Source of the DNA: Saccharothrix obliqua
GTDB lineage: Bacteria; Actinomycetota; Actinomycetes; Mycobacteriales; Pseudonocardiaceae
Assembly (NCBI RefSeq): GCF_019375475.1
Contig: NZ_JAHXGQ010000001.1
Location: forward strand, 558,001-622,000
Reading direction: 5' to 3'
Length of the DNA: 64,000 bases
This document shows, one piece after another, positions 9,907 to 18,670 of this stretch. A program made the translations under genes and the position numbers. Each line of letters opens with the position of its first letter. Position 1 is the stretch's first letter. The notes below the pieces were generated by a model. That model was given only the letters and a program-made list of their open reading frames with translations, had not been told where the DNA came from and ran no database searches.

Positions 9907-11294
9907 TTCCGATCACCGTCCGCGAACGCCACGGCGGTGATCTCCCAGGTCGAGGTGTCCACGGTGGGGCGGGTGTTGGCCTTCATCGCCTCGGCCGTGC
10001 AGACGTCCTTCACCTCGGGGGCCTGGAGCAGCTCGTCGCTGTCGACCTGCGGGATCGAGCCCGACAGCCACCCGCCGGCGAACGCCTCCCAGTAGTGCGG
10101 GGTGGCGCAGTCCCCGGCCCGCCGGGCCGCCGACGCCCGGCCGCCGATCGACGTGATGCCGTGGTAGCAGGTCGGCTCGTCGACGCAGAACCCCGTGGCG
10201 CAGGCTTTCAGCCGGGGCGGCGCGGTGTCGGCGGTGTTGTCCGGTTGCCGCCCCGCGTCCCGGGCGGCGCTGTTCTGCGACGCCCCGCCTCGGGCGCCCG
10301 CGTTGCCGTTGATCCACGTCCAGGTCCCGACCGCCACCGCGACGGCCAGCACGGCGGCTCCGACCACCACCGCCCACGGCTTGCGCTTGGGCCGGCCGAG
10401 CGTCCCGGACACCGGGACCGGCTGGTACGGGTGCGGTGGCCCGGTGGTGCCCTGTTCGGCCAGGGGGAACAGCGGCACGGGTCCGCGATCGGGTGCGGGG
10501 GCGCCCGCCAGCTCGTCCCGGAGCTGGGCGGCGGAACGCGTCCGGTAGGCGGTGTCCGGGTTGAGCGCCCGGACCAGCGTCTCGTGCAGGTCCGGCGGCA
10601 CGCCCGGGACGACCGGCACGGGCGAGCGCAGCACCTCGCCGAGGTGGTCGAACGAGTCGATCGGCCAGGGCACGGGTCGGGGCGGCTTGCCGGCCAGGAG
10701 GTCGTACAGCGTGGCGGCCAGGGAGTAGACGTCGGCGGCGGGCGTCGGTTGGGCCATCGCGAACGCCTCGGGCGGCGCGTAGCCGGGGCTCAACGCGTCC
10801 CGCGTGACGGTCGAGCCGCCCTCCGCGTCCAGCAGGGCGGCGAGCCCGAAGTCGGCGAGCTTGGCCGTGCCGTACCGGTCGAGCAGGATGTTGCCGGGCT
10901 TGATGTCGCGGTGCAGCACCCCTTCGGCGTGGGCGACCGCGAGGGCGTCCGCGAGCCGGACCCCGATCTCCCGCACCCGCGCCGCGGGCAGCGGCCCGTC
11001 CCGCCGGATCAGCTCGGCCAGCGACCCGCCCGTGCACAGCTCCATGACGAGGTAGGGCGTGCCCTGCGGCGTGAAGGCGGCGTCGTGCACGGACACGACG
11101 TGCGGGTGCCCGGACAACCGGGCGGCAGCCTGGGCCTCCCGCAAGAACCTCCGCCGGTCCCGCTCGGTCTGCAGGACGCGGTTGTCGATCTTCACCGCGA
11201 CATCCCGCCCCAACTGGACCTGACGGGCTCGGTAGACGGTGGCGAACCCGCCCTGCCCCAGTGGTGTCAGGTCGGCCAACCCAGGCAGCTGCAC
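9840..11294 (-). CDS. Transmembrane Ser/Thr protein kinase with extracellular domain
   Basis: 484 residues. The N-terminal PknB-type kinase domain (1-265) has GQGGFA (13-18), Lys35, HRDIKPGN (128-135) and DFG (148-150), so it should be active. A Pro-rich linker leads to one membrane span at about 307-327. The external part (330-484) has several Cys and the pattern GDCATPHYWEAF ... VCTAEAM ... FHCFARD, similar to the septum-formation domain (PF13845 type). That suggests a sensor of cell-surface or division state, which is inference. The gene stands alone and its last 67 bases overlap the convergent MFS gene. Confidence 0.9.
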   Translation of the reverse strand: MQLPGLADLTPLGQGGFATVYRARQVQLGRDVAVKIDNRVLQTERDRRRFLREAQAAARLSGHPHVVSVHDAAFTPQGTPYLVMELCTGGSLAELIRRDGPLPAARVREIGVRLADALAVAHAEGVLHRDIKPGNILLDRYGTAKLADFGLAALLDAEGGSTVTRDALSPGYAPPEAFAMAQPTPAADVYSLAATLYDLLAGKPPRPVPWPIDSFDHLGEVLRSPVPVVPGVPPDLHETLVRALNPDTAYRTRSAAQLRDELAGAPAPDRGPVPLFPLAEQGTTGPPHPYQPVPVSGTLGRPKRKPWAVVVGAAVLAVAVAVGTWTWINGNAGARGGASQNSAARDAGRQPDNTADTAPPRLKACATGFCVDEPTCYHGITSIGGRASAARRAGDCATPHYWEAFAGGWLSGSIPQVDSDELLQAPEVKDVCTAEAMKANTRPTVDTSTWEITAVAFADGDRNYFHCFARDSTGGEVTTSAFGP

Positions 11295-11333
11295 GCGGGG
11301 ACTGTAACCCGGCCCACCGACACCGAAGCGCGG

Positions 11334-11912
11334 CTACCCGGCGCTCTTGGCGGCGGCCTTGGCCGCCTTCTTGAAGTCGCGGACCTCGCCCAACGTCTTC
11401 TCGTCCACGACGTCGGCCACGCTGCGCCGTGACCCCTCGTCGCCGTACGCCCCGGCGGCATCACGCCACCCCTCAGGCTGAACCCCGAGCTGCTTGCCGA
11501 GCAGCGCGAGGAAGATCCGCGCCTTCTGGTCCCCGTACCCGGGCAACTCCTTGAGCCGCTTGAGGACGGTCCTGCCGTCCGGTTCACCCCGCGTCCAGAT
11601 CGCCTCGGGATCGCCGTCGTAGTGCTCGATCAGGTACCGCGCCAACGTCTGCAACCGCTTGCCCATCGACCCCGGGAACCGGTGGATGGCGGGCACCTCG
11701 GACATGACGGCGGCGAAGTCCTCCTCGCTCGCCTCGGCGACCCGGTGCACGTCCAACCCACCCATCCGCTGAGCGATGTCCCGCGGCCCCTTGAACGCCT
11801 TCTCCATCGGGATCTGCTGGTCGAGCAGCATCCCGAACAACAGGGCGAGCGGGCTCCTGGACAGCAGTTCGTCGGCTTCGACGTCCTGCGCGAGGCACAG
11901 CTTCGGGCTCAT
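11334..11912 (-). CDS. HhH-GPD-type base-excision repair protein
   Basis: 192 residues. The N-terminal LLFGMLLDQQIPMEKAFKGP is the usual opening of this actinobacterial DNA glycosylase-like family, and the helix-hairpin-helix is seen in LKELPGYGDQKARIFLALL. It is shorter than AlkA or MutY and has no iron-sulfur Cys cluster. The C-terminus is Lys/Ala-rich (FKKAAKAAAKSAG), likely for DNA contact. It probably excises damaged bases; the lesion is unknown. Confidence 0.88.
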   Translation of the reverse strand: MSPKLCLAQDVEADELLSRSPLALLFGMLLDQQIPMEKAFKGPRDIAQRMGGLDVHRVAEASEEDFAAVMSEVPAIHRFPGSMGKRLQTLARYLIEHYDGDPEAIWTRGEPDGRTVLKRLKELPGYGDQKARIFLALLGKQLGVQPEGWRDAAGAYGDEGSRRSVADVVDEKTLGEVRDFKKAAKAAAKSAG

Positions 11913-11946
11913 GGCGGAAGCATCGCACGGCCGCGCCCGGCCCGCG

Positions 11947-13056
11947 TCAGGACGCCAGGCCGGTGAAGTGGTCGAGCATGTCCTGGAAGGTCATGCCTTT
12001 CACGGCCTCCGCCTCGGCGGCGACGGCCGCGCTGCGGGCGGTCATCGCCTGTTCGTACTCGGCGAGCGCGGTCTCGACGTCACGAGTGGCGAGCGCCTGC
12101 CCGAGTTCGGCGCCGTCCAGCATGGCCAGGTTCGCGCCTTCGCCGTTCGGGGCCATCAGGTGAGCGGCGTCGCCGACCAGGGTCACCCCGGGCACGCGGT
12201 CCCACCGCAGGCCGGTCGGCAGGGCGTGGTGCGGGCGCACCACGGGTGGCGTGTCGCCGTCCGTGATCAGCGCGGTGAGTTCGGGCGCCCAACCGGCGAA
12301 CTCGCGCGCGACCCGCGCCGTCGCCTCGGCGGGGTCGGTGAAGTCGAACCACTCCCGCGGCCGGGGGAGCACCACGTACGTGTGCAGGGTGTCGCCGCTC
12401 TCCCGGTGGGCGTGGATCTCGCCGCCCGGTCCGGCGGCGATCAACGAGCCGCCGCCGACCGCCGCCGCGGCGGCCGGGTGCCGGGTGTCGGCGTCGAACA
12501 GGTAGGTCTCCACGAACGACGTGCCGGTGTACTCGGGCGTCGCGGCGGACAGCAGTGGCCGGACGCGTGACCACGCGCCGTCCGCGCCGACGAGCAGGCG
12601 CGTCACGGTGGTGGTGCCGTCCGCGAAGGTCACCTCGTGCCGGCCGGCACCGAGGGCACGGGCGCCGGTCGCCTTGCGGCCCCAGCGGACGGTGTCGGCG
12701 GGCAGCGATTCCAGCAGCAGCCGCCGCAGGTCGGCGCGCTGCACCTCGGGACGTCCGCCGGTGCCGTCGTCGGGCTGCTCGAACACGACGGTCCCATCGG
12801 GGTCGAGAACGCGCATGGCCTGGCGGCCCTCCAGCACGAGGGCGCGGAAACCGTCCACGAGACCGGCGGCGCGGAGGGCGAGTTGGCCGTTGTAGTCGTG
12901 GATGTCGAGCATCCCGCCTTGGTCGCGGGCGGTCGGCGAGGGTTCCGCCTCGTGGACCTCGGCCGGGATGCCGTGGACGTGCAGGACGCGGGCCAGCACG
13001 AGGCCGCCCAGGCCCGCGCCGATGATCGTCACCGGCGGGGGTGTGGCTGTGGACAT
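11947..13056 (-). CDS. FAD-dependent monooxygenase, TetX/PHBH-like
   Basis: 369 residues. The FAD-binding GxGxxG is at 13-18 (GAGLGG), the conserved GRPEVQRADLRRLLL follows near 105, and the second FAD motif LVGDAAHLMAPNGEGANLAM is near 295-315. These define a flavoprotein aromatic or tetracycline-type hydroxylase that uses NAD(P)H and O2. It is 34 bases downstream of a tetR gene on the same strand, so both are probably one operon and the substrate may be the TetR inducer. Confidence 0.92.
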   Translation of the reverse strand: MSTATPPPVTIIGAGLGGLVLARVLHVHGIPAEVHEAEPSPTARDQGGMLDIHDYNGQLALRAAGLVDGFRALVLEGRQAMRVLDPDGTVVFEQPDDGTGGRPEVQRADLRRLLLESLPADTVRWGRKATGARALGAGRHEVTFADGTTTVTRLLVGADGAWSRVRPLLSAATPEYTGTSFVETYLFDADTRHPAAAAAVGGGSLIAAGPGGEIHAHRESGDTLHTYVVLPRPREWFDFTDPAEATARVAREFAGWAPELTALITDGDTPPVVRPHHALPTGLRWDRVPGVTLVGDAAHLMAPNGEGANLAMLDGAELGQALATRDVETALAEYEQAMTARSAAVAAEAEAVKGMTFQDMLDHFTGLAS

Positions 13057-13090
13057 GGTGGATCCTCCGGTTCGTTTTCGGAGGCGCGGG

Positions 13091-13720
13091 CTAGGAGTGC
13101 GCGTGCCGGAAGTGCCGGTCGGCGTCGTCGAAGACGATCTCGACCACGGCCGCCAGCTCGTCCGCCACGACCTCGGGCGACGTCCCGTCCAGGACGCCTT
13201 GACCGCTGCGGTCGACTATCAGCTGGAACACCGACACAAGCGCGGCGGCGTGCGCACGGGCCACCGCGGGGTGCACGGCGGGGCAGGTCTCGGCGATCGC
13301 GGTGGCGACCGCGTCGGTGTCCCGGTCACGCATCTCCAGGGCGGCACGCCGGATGGTCGGGCTGCCCGCGCACAACGCCGGGAACGCACCACGCGCCTCG
13401 TCCGCGCCGACCTGCCGTATCCGTTCGACGTCCTCCCGCGCCACGACACGCAGGGCTTCGGCCGGGGTGGTGCCGTCCGGCCGTTCCGTGATGGCTCGCA
13501 CGTACTTCTCCCGCATCTCGTCCGCGCGGTCGAGCACGAGGTCCAGCTTGGTCGGGAAGTAGTTGTAGACGGTCTGGTCGGACACCTCGGCGGCGTAGGC
13601 GACGTCGGCGATCGAGACCTCGTCGAAGCCGCGGATGGCGAACAACCGCGCGGCGGCATCGGCGATGTGCTGACGCGTCAACGCCTTCTTCCGCTCCCGC
13701 AGCCCGCCTTCTCGCGCCAT
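13091..13720 (-). CDS. TetR-family regulator
   Basis: 209 residues. The N-terminal helix-turn-helix runs TRQHIADAAARLFAIRGF ... DVAYAAEVSDQTVYNYFPTK, close to the family consensus. The ATG at 13720 has GGTGGGG upstream; the longer reading would begin at TTG 13756, inside the palindrome, and is rejected. The regulator gene comes first in the operon with the monooxygenase, an arrangement expected for self-repression relieved by the compound the enzyme acts on. Confidence 0.92.
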   Translation of the reverse strand: MAREGGLRERKKALTRQHIADAAARLFAIRGFDEVSIADVAYAAEVSDQTVYNYFPTKLDLVLDRADEMREKYVRAITERPDGTTPAEALRVVAREDVERIRQVGADEARGAFPALCAGSPTIRRAALEMRDRDTDAVATAIAETCPAVHPAVARAHAAALVSVFQLIVDRSGQGVLDGTSPEVVADELAAVVEIVFDDADRHFRHAHS

Positions 13721-13736
13721 GACCCCACCGTAGCGG

Positions 13737-13762
13737 AAAACTTTTGGTTCCGCCAAAGTTTT
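13737..13762. promoter_or_regulatory. Probable TetR operator
   Basis: AAAACTTT (13737-13744) and AAAGTTTT (13755-13762) are perfect 8-base inverted arms with a 10-base spacer, 17 bases upstream of the tetR start. The A+T-rich arms stand out in this high-GC setting and also place it at the expected promoter. Confidence 0.65.
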
Positions 13763-13785
13763 GTCGGACCCAACGTTCCGGTGGC

Positions 13786-14886
13786 TCAGGCCCGGGTCAC
13801 CGGCACGACGTGACGCAGCAGCAGGCGGTACGCCTCGCGGTCGACGGTGGCCGGGTCCTCGGCCAGCCAGTCGCCCACCTCCTCGACGAACTGGGCCGGC
13901 GTCATCGGCGGCACGACGGTGTCGGCCGCGGGGTCCGCCGTGACGTCACCCGCGCGGCTCGGGTAGATCACCAGCGCGGCCCGGATGTCGAGCCACGGCA
14001 GCAGTTTCCGGTACAGCGCCAGGCTGCGCGGCAGGCGGGTGGCGCCTCCCCGGAACGGGTGGCCGTTGCGCCACAGGGTGCCGTCCTCCTCGGCCGCGTA
14101 GTGGCCGGGCAGCCACGACTTCGACTCGACCAGCACCAGCCGCCGCCCGCACAGCACGGCGTGGTCCACGTCGGCGAACACCGACTCCGGCCACGCCAGG
14201 CCGTGGAACAGGCGGGCGCCGGGCAACCTCGTCAGGTAACGCGACATCAGGTCGGCGGTCAGCCCCTCGCACACCCGGTCGTCGACCGTCCCGTGCACGA
14301 CGCGCGCGTCCACCTCGGCGGCGAACCGCCGGTCCTCCCGCACGGCCCTCAGGTAACGCCGCACCAGGCGGAACGCCACGACCGCCGCGGCGGCCACGAC
14401 GACCAGCCACAGGGTCAGCGTCAACGGCGAGAAGTCCACCACCAGCACGGGCAGCAGCAGGAAGAACCACCCGCACACAGCGGCCAAAGCAGGCGCGTGG
14501 CCGGGGCCCGCCACGGGCACGTAGCGCACGCGCTGACCGACGTCCACGAGCGGCCACCACGGCACGTCGCCGAGGTCCGGCTTCGGGGGCACGAAGTCCG
14601 GGTCGTCGCCGAAGTCCCGGGGCCGCCCGGCCCGGCCGGCGCGGGGCGGGCGGGTCGACGTGGCCCGGCTGTGCGGACGGGTGAACGACCACCCGCGGTC
14701 GTAGTCACGGCGCCGCGTCGGGTCGCGGAGCGTGTCGTAAGCCTCCTGGAGCATCCGGAACGTCACCGACGAACCGCCCGCGTCCGGGTGCATCACCTTC
14801 GCCAACGACCGGTATGCGGACTTGATCTCCGCCGTGGACGCGTCGCGGCCCACCCCGAGGAGTTCGTAGTAGTCGACCCCGCGCAC
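13786..14886 (-). CDS. J-domain membrane protein with NERD-like nuclease-related domain
   Basis: 366 residues. Residues 1-65 form a DnaJ J-domain (YYELLGVGRDASTAEIKSAY, HPD at about 34-36, then EAYDTLRDPTRRRDYD). A basic linker is followed by two membrane spans at about 140-190 (CGWFFLLLPVLVVDF, LTLWLVVVAAAAVVAFRLV). The C-terminal cytoplasmic part (200-330) contains DHAVLCGRRLVLVESKSW and LPRSLALYRKLL, the core of NERD domains, including the D...ESK metal-site pattern. The J-domain should recruit DnaK to a membrane site. The GTG at 14886 is chosen because AAGG precedes it and the J-domain starts at once. Confidence 0.82.
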   Translation of the reverse strand: MRGVDYYELLGVGRDASTAEIKSAYRSLAKVMHPDAGGSSVTFRMLQEAYDTLRDPTRRRDYDRGWSFTRPHSRATSTRPPRAGRAGRPRDFGDDPDFVPPKPDLGDVPWWPLVDVGQRVRYVPVAGPGHAPALAAVCGWFFLLLPVLVVDFSPLTLTLWLVVVAAAAVVAFRLVRRYLRAVREDRRFAAEVDARVVHGTVDDRVCEGLTADLMSRYLTRLPGARLFHGLAWPESVFADVDHAVLCGRRLVLVESKSWLPGHYAAEEDGTLWRNGHPFRGGATRLPRSLALYRKLLPWLDIRAALVIYPSRAGDVTADPAADTVVPPMTPAQFVEEVGDWLAEDPATVDREAYRLLLRHVVPVTRA

Positions 14887-14969
14887 CCGGCAGACCTTAG
14901 CGGGGCCGGCCGGACGCCTCTGTTCGGCACTGTCTTCCGGGGCGTGGTGGTGGATAGGGTTGTGCCCCT

Positions 14970-15046
14970 GGACCTGTAGCGCAGTGGTTGACGCGCCCAC
15001 CCCGCGGGGCGGGAGTACGCCGGTTCGAATCCGGCCTGGTCCGCCG
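14970..15046 (+). tRNA. tRNA-like element, probably a degenerate tRNA
   Basis: The T arm is perfect (GCCGG-TTCGAAT-CCGGC, 15019-15035), the D stem GCGC/GCGC is intact with GG in the loop, and GGACCTG pairs with CTGGTCC except for one T-T. The anticodon arm does not work: its stem has at least two mismatches and its 7-base loop, CCGCGGG, lacks the invariant T33. CCG rather than CCA follows the discriminator. It may be a tRNA pseudogene or the remnant of an integration site. No other tRNA is seen in the window. Confidence 0.5.
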
Positions 15047-15083
15047 AGTTGCAGGGCGCGGGGTTCGGTCGCACGCTGCGCGC

Positions 15084-15341
15084 ATGGCCACTTGCGATGT
15101 CTGCGGCAACGACTACTGGATGGCGTTCGAGGTGCGCACGGTCGGCGGCAACGTGCACACCTTCGACAGCTTCGAGTGCGCGATCCAGCGCCTGGCGCCC
15201 CGCTGCGAGCACTGCGACTGCCGGATCCTGGGCCACGGCGTCGAGGTCGAGGGCCGGTTCTTCTGCTGCGCCCACTGCGCGCGCAGCGCGGAGCACCTGG
15301 GCGGCCAGATCCGCGACACGGTCGGCGCCCACCCCGGCTAG
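15084..15341 (+). CDS. Small Cys-rich zinc-ribbon / metallothionein-like protein
   Basis: 85 residues with eight Cys in metal-binding spacing: CDVCGNDY, FECAIQRLAP, CEHCDC and FFCCAHCAR, plus several His. This pattern is shared by a family labelled prokaryotic metallothionein in actinomycetes; it probably binds zinc, but storage, sensing or a structural role cannot be told apart. The ATG at 15084 begins right at the conserved N-terminus. It lies 37 bases after the tRNA-like element and its stop overlaps the stop of the convergent gene by 4 bases. Confidence 0.85.
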   Translation: MATCDVCGNDYWMAFEVRTVGGNVHTFDSFECAIQRLAPRCEHCDCRILGHGVEVEGRFFCCAHCARSAEHLGGQIRDTVGAHPG

Positions 15342-15814
15342 ACGTTGAGCACGAGCTTCCCGTTGTGGAACCGCGGTTGCAGGTCGCCACGCGCGTCGAC
15401 GCTCTGCACGCCGTGCGGCAGGACCTCCTCGATCGCGCTGAACGCGAGGATGTCGGACACGCCGTACCGGCCGCGCAGCGCGCGCTGCCCGGGGAACCGC
15501 AACGCCCTGCCCTCCACGCGATCGCGGTGCGCGAGCGCTGCCCTGAGCGCGCCGGCGGTGAGGTCGTCGGGTCCGGCGAGCCGTTGCCGGGCCGCGTGGT
15601 GCACGGCCACGCCGTAGCCGCGTTCGACCAGCGTGGCCACGACGTTCTCCGACGGGTCCTCGGCCAGCCGGAACGACATGGCGTGGTGGTCGTCCACCGC
15701 GTGCACGCACACCACCTGGGCGTGGAACAACAGGGACTCGTGCAGGGCCAGCGCCGTGCTGTCCGCGGCACGCGGGTCTGCGTGCCCCGCGTCGAGCCCG
15801 AGCCAGGTTGTCAT
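15338..15814 (-). CDS. Conserved hypothetical protein
   Basis: 158 residues, no signal peptide, membrane segment or known motif. It starts MTTWLGLDAGHADPRAADST and is predicted to be mixed alpha/beta (HAQVVCVHAVDDHHAMSFRL; ending FHNGKLVLNV). A His-rich VHAVDDHHAM is the only notable feature. Codon bias is like that of its neighbours. I do not recognise it. Confidence 0.75.
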   Translation of the reverse strand: MTTWLGLDAGHADPRAADSTALALHESLLFHAQVVCVHAVDDHHAMSFRLAEDPSENVVATLVERGYGVAVHHAARQRLAGPDDLTAGALRAALAHRDRVEGRALRFPGQRALRGRYGVSDILAFSAIEEVLPHGVQSVDARGDLQPRFHNGKLVLNV

Positions 15815-15910
15815 CGCGAGGTCCCTCCGGCCGCACGGGTCGCGGTTCCCGGCGAGGCTAGTCCGATCGGGTGAGGTCCGGGTAGCCTGCGAATGGCGGG
15901 TTCCCGAAAT

Positions 15911-16717
15911 CTAGATGGGCAGCAGGTCGAACCCGCCCAGGAACGGCAGCGCGCCGGTCCGCTGGAGCGCCGCGGCCGACAGCCAGACGGACAGGATCGT
16001 GATCAGCGGTCCGACGATCGCCATCTCGACGGTCCCGCCGGTCTGCATCCGCATGACCTTCGGCGGCGCGACGGGGAACCACGTCTTGCCGCCCAACGGG
16101 ATCGGCCACAGGATCGGGCACCCCTGCTCGGTGATCGCGTCACCCAGGAAGTGCGCCACGCACCCCACGCCGACCGCGATGCCGCACGCCGCCGCACTGG
16201 CCGCCGTCTGCGACGTCCACGCCACGCACGCCACGGTGACCACACCGGACACGACGGTGATGAGCAACGCGTCCTTCTTGGGCGACCAGTCGTTCATGAT
16301 CCCCCGCACGGCCAGGCCCGCGAACACGAACATCAACGCGGGCAACGCCCACTTCTGGGACTGCTGCACGATGGCGGTGGTGATGACGGCCGAGATCAAC
16401 GCGAACACCAGCGTGTGGGTGAAGCCCCGGTGGCCGCCGTCGCGCTTGGAGTCCCGGCGCGTGCGGGTCGTGCGGTAGAGGAAACCGCTGATGGTGTTGA
16501 TCAACGCCGACGCGCCCTGGCTGACCGGCCCGAAGGTGCGCGAGATGGTGGACGACGGGTGGTCCAGGTCCGGCAGCAGCGCCGCGCCCGTGGCCAGCAC
16601 CGCGCCGACCGCCCAGCTCTGCGGCGTGAGCTGACCGATCGGGTGATCCTCCGCCAGCGCGGTCACCGCGGCCCAGGCCAGCAACCCGCTCATGGCGTGC
16701 GTCGGTCCGGTCGACAT
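15911..16717 (-). CDS. Membrane-bound metal-dependent hydrolase, YdjM type
   Basis: 268 residues. The metal ligands of the PF04307 family are all visible: THAMSG at the N-terminus, [19 protein letters not shown] and AHFLGDAIT. About four to six membrane spans surround them. YdjM of E. coli is LexA-controlled, but the catalytic activity of the family is not established. It is divergent from icd, with 139 bases between the two starts. Confidence 0.9.
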   Translation of the reverse strand: MSTGPTHAMSGLLAWAAVTALAEDHPIGQLTPQSWAVGAVLATGAALLPDLDHPSSTISRTFGPVSQGASALINTISGFLYRTTRTRRDSKRDGGHRGFTHTLVFALISAVITTAIVQQSQKWALPALMFVFAGLAVRGIMNDWSPKKDALLITVVSGVVTVACVAWTSQTAASAAACGIAVGVGCVAHFLGDAITEQGCPILWPIPLGGKTWFPVAPPKVMRMQTGGTVEMAIVGPLITILSVWLSAAALQRTGALPFLGGFDLLPI

Positions 16718-16856
16718 GGCGCCCCCTCCCCAAGATCGTCAGTGGAGGCTAAGGCATTGTGACCCCGTTCCCATTCAAGCCGGGTGGGCGCACTGCCGGC
16801 CGGACATAGCAGTACGCTTGTCTTGCTTGCACTGTAGCGAGAGGAGCGCCCTGAGT

Positions 16857-18077
16857 ATGGGCAAGATCAAGGTTCAGGGGACCGTCGTCGAACTCGACGG
16901 CGACGAGATGACCAGGATCATCTGGCAGTTCATCAAGGACAAGCTGATCCACCCGTACCTGGACGTCAACCTCGCGTATTACGACCTGGGCATCGAGCAC
17001 CGGGACGCGACCGACGACCAGGTGACGATCGACGCCGCGCACGCCATCAAGCAGCACGGCGTGGGCGTCAAGTGCGCCACCATCACGCCGGACGAGGCGC
17101 GGGTGGAGGAGTTCGGCCTGAAGAAGATGTGGGTCTCGCCGAACGGCACGATCCGCAACATCCTCGGCGGCGTGGTGTTCCGCGAGCCGATCATCATCTC
17201 CAACATCCCGCGGCTGGTGCCGGGCTGGACGAAGCCGATCATCATCGGCCGCCACGCCCACGGCGACCAGTACAAGGCCACCAACTTCAAGGTGCCCGGC
17301 GCGGGTGAGCTGACCATCACCTTCACGCCGGAGGACGGCTCCGAGCCGATCCAGCACGTCGTGGCCAACTACGGCCCCGACGGCGGCGTGGCGCTCGGCA
17401 TGTACAACTTCAACAAGTCCATCGAGGACTTCGCGCGCGCGTCCTTCGCGTACGGGTTGCAGCGCAACTACCCGGTGTACATGTCGACGAAGAACACGAT
17501 CCTCAAGGCGTACGACGGCGCCTTCAAGGACATCTTCCAGCACGTGTTCGACACCGAGTTCAAGGCGCAGTTCGACGCCGCCGGCCTCACCTACGAGCAC
17601 CGCCTGATCGACGACATGGTCGCCGCGGCGCTCAAGTGGGAGGGCGGCTACGTCTGGGCCTGCAAGAACTACGACGGCGACGTCCAGTCCGACACGGTGG
17701 CGCAGGGCTTCGGCTCGCTGGGCCTGATGACCTCCGTGCTGATGACGCCGGACGGCAAGACCGTCGAGGCCGAGGCGGCGCACGGCACCGTGACCCGCCA
17801 CTTCCGCCAGCACCAGGCGGGCAAGCCGACCTCCACCAACCCGATCGCCTCGATCTACGCGTGGACCGGCGGCCTCAAGCACCGCGGCAAGCTCGACGGC
17901 ACCCCCGAGGTCACCGGCTTCGCCGAGACCCTGGAGAAGGTCATCATCGAGACCGTCGAGAGCGGTCGGATGACCAAGGACCTGGCGCTGCTGGTCGGTC
18001 CCGACCAGGAGTGGCTGACCACCGAGGACTTCCTCGGGACGCTGGACGAGAACCTCCAGAAGCGGATGGCCGGCTGA
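16857..18077 (+). CDS. icd: Isocitrate dehydrogenase, NADP-dependent, eukaryotic-type
   Basis: 406 residues, the length of the dimeric type II (mitochondrial-like) enzyme rather than the monomeric IDH common in Streptomyces. It starts [20 protein letters not shown]; substrate-binding [25 protein letters not shown] and the catalytic Tyr/Lys region [31 protein letters not shown] are present, as is [10 protein letters not shown]. It converts isocitrate to 2-oxoglutarate and makes NADPH. ATG 16857 is preferred; GAGAGGAG lies upstream, a little far. A strong hairpin follows. Confidence 0.97.
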   Translation: MGKIKVQGTVVELDGDEMTRIIWQFIKDKLIHPYLDVNLAYYDLGIEHRDATDDQVTIDAAHAIKQHGVGVKCATITPDEARVEEFGLKKMWVSPNGTIRNILGGVVFREPIIISNIPRLVPGWTKPIIIGRHAHGDQYKATNFKVPGAGELTITFTPEDGSEPIQHVVANYGPDGGVALGMYNFNKSIEDFARASFAYGLQRNYPVYMSTKNTILKAYDGAFKDIFQHVFDTEFKAQFDAAGLTYEHRLIDDMVAAALKWEGGYVWACKNYDGDVQSDTVAQGFGSLGLMTSVLMTPDGKTVEAEAAHGTVTRHFRQHQAGKPTSTNPIASIYAWTGGLKHRGKLDGTPEVTGFAETLEKVIIETVESGRMTKDLALLVGPDQEWLTTEDFLGTLDENLQKRMAG

Positions 18078-18102
18078 GCCGACCGCACGCACGCACCACC
18101 GG

Positions 18103-18134
18103 CGCAGGGGACCGCTCACGGGCGGTCCCCTGCG
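18103..18134 (+). terminator. Hairpin after icd
   Basis: Perfect 12-bp stem CGCAGGGGACCG / CGGTCCCCTGCG with an 8-base loop, 26 bases after the icd stop. Confidence 0.8.
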
Positions 18135-18275
18135 GCGTTCCCGGCCCGCGTAGCCGCCGGCTGCCGGGTAACCCGTTCGGTTCCCCTGGCGGGTGGAATC
18201 GGTCCGCGGACGTGCCGCCCGGTCCACCCGCGCGCTATATGTGCAGTTCAGGGAGTGCGATCGGGAGGCGGGACG

Positions 18276-18590
18276 ATGTTCGGTATCCCTACGCGCGCGC
18301 TGATCGTCATCGGCGTGCTGGGCGCGGCCGGGGTGATGTGGGTGGCCAACGGCGGCAAGCCGATGGGGTCGGACGCCGCCGCGCCCGCCGGGTGCGAGAT
18401 GACCGTGGTGGCCGACATCCTCAACGTCCGGTCGGGGCCCGCGGACACCCAGCCCATCGTGTCGACCGTGCCGCGGGACTCCGTGGTCAAGGCGGAGCGG
18501 ACCGTGGAGAACGGGTTCCGGTTGCTGTCCGACGGCCGCTGGGTGAACAACGACTTCGTGAAGCCCACCTCCGGCAGCAACTGCGGGTGA
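18276..18590 (+). CDS. Small membrane-anchored SH3-domain protein
   Basis: 104 residues. An N-terminal membrane anchor (ALIVIGVLGAAGVMWVAN) is followed by an external bacterial SH3 domain with the signature ILNVRSGPADTQPIVSTV and ending WVNNDFV. Two Cys, at the start of the domain and at the C-terminus (SNCG), could bridge it. SH3b domains of this kind usually bind peptidoglycan. ATG 18276 has GGGAGG 8 bases upstream; the GTG at 18255 would include that site in the coding part. Confidence 0.85.
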   Translation: MFGIPTRALIVIGVLGAAGVMWVANGGKPMGSDAAAPAGCEMTVVADILNVRSGPADTQPIVSTVPRDSVVKAERTVENGFRLLSDGRWVNNDFVKPTSGSNCG

Positions 18591-18670
18591 CCGGGGATTA
18601 GCTCTCGCGCGCGGCGGGGGTCGCTCGGCGGGCGGTTCCCGTCGGCGGGACGCGGTGCCACGTTGGGGCG

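Noticed and set aside
13721..13756. An N-terminal extension of the TetR protein from TTG 13756.
   Set aside because: TTG start within the operator palindrome; ATG 13720 has a good ribosome site and fits the family.
14887..15771. A long upstream extension of the J-domain gene in the same frame.
   Set aside because: It would read through the tRNA-like element and the antisense of two small genes; the J-domain begins immediately at GTG 14886.
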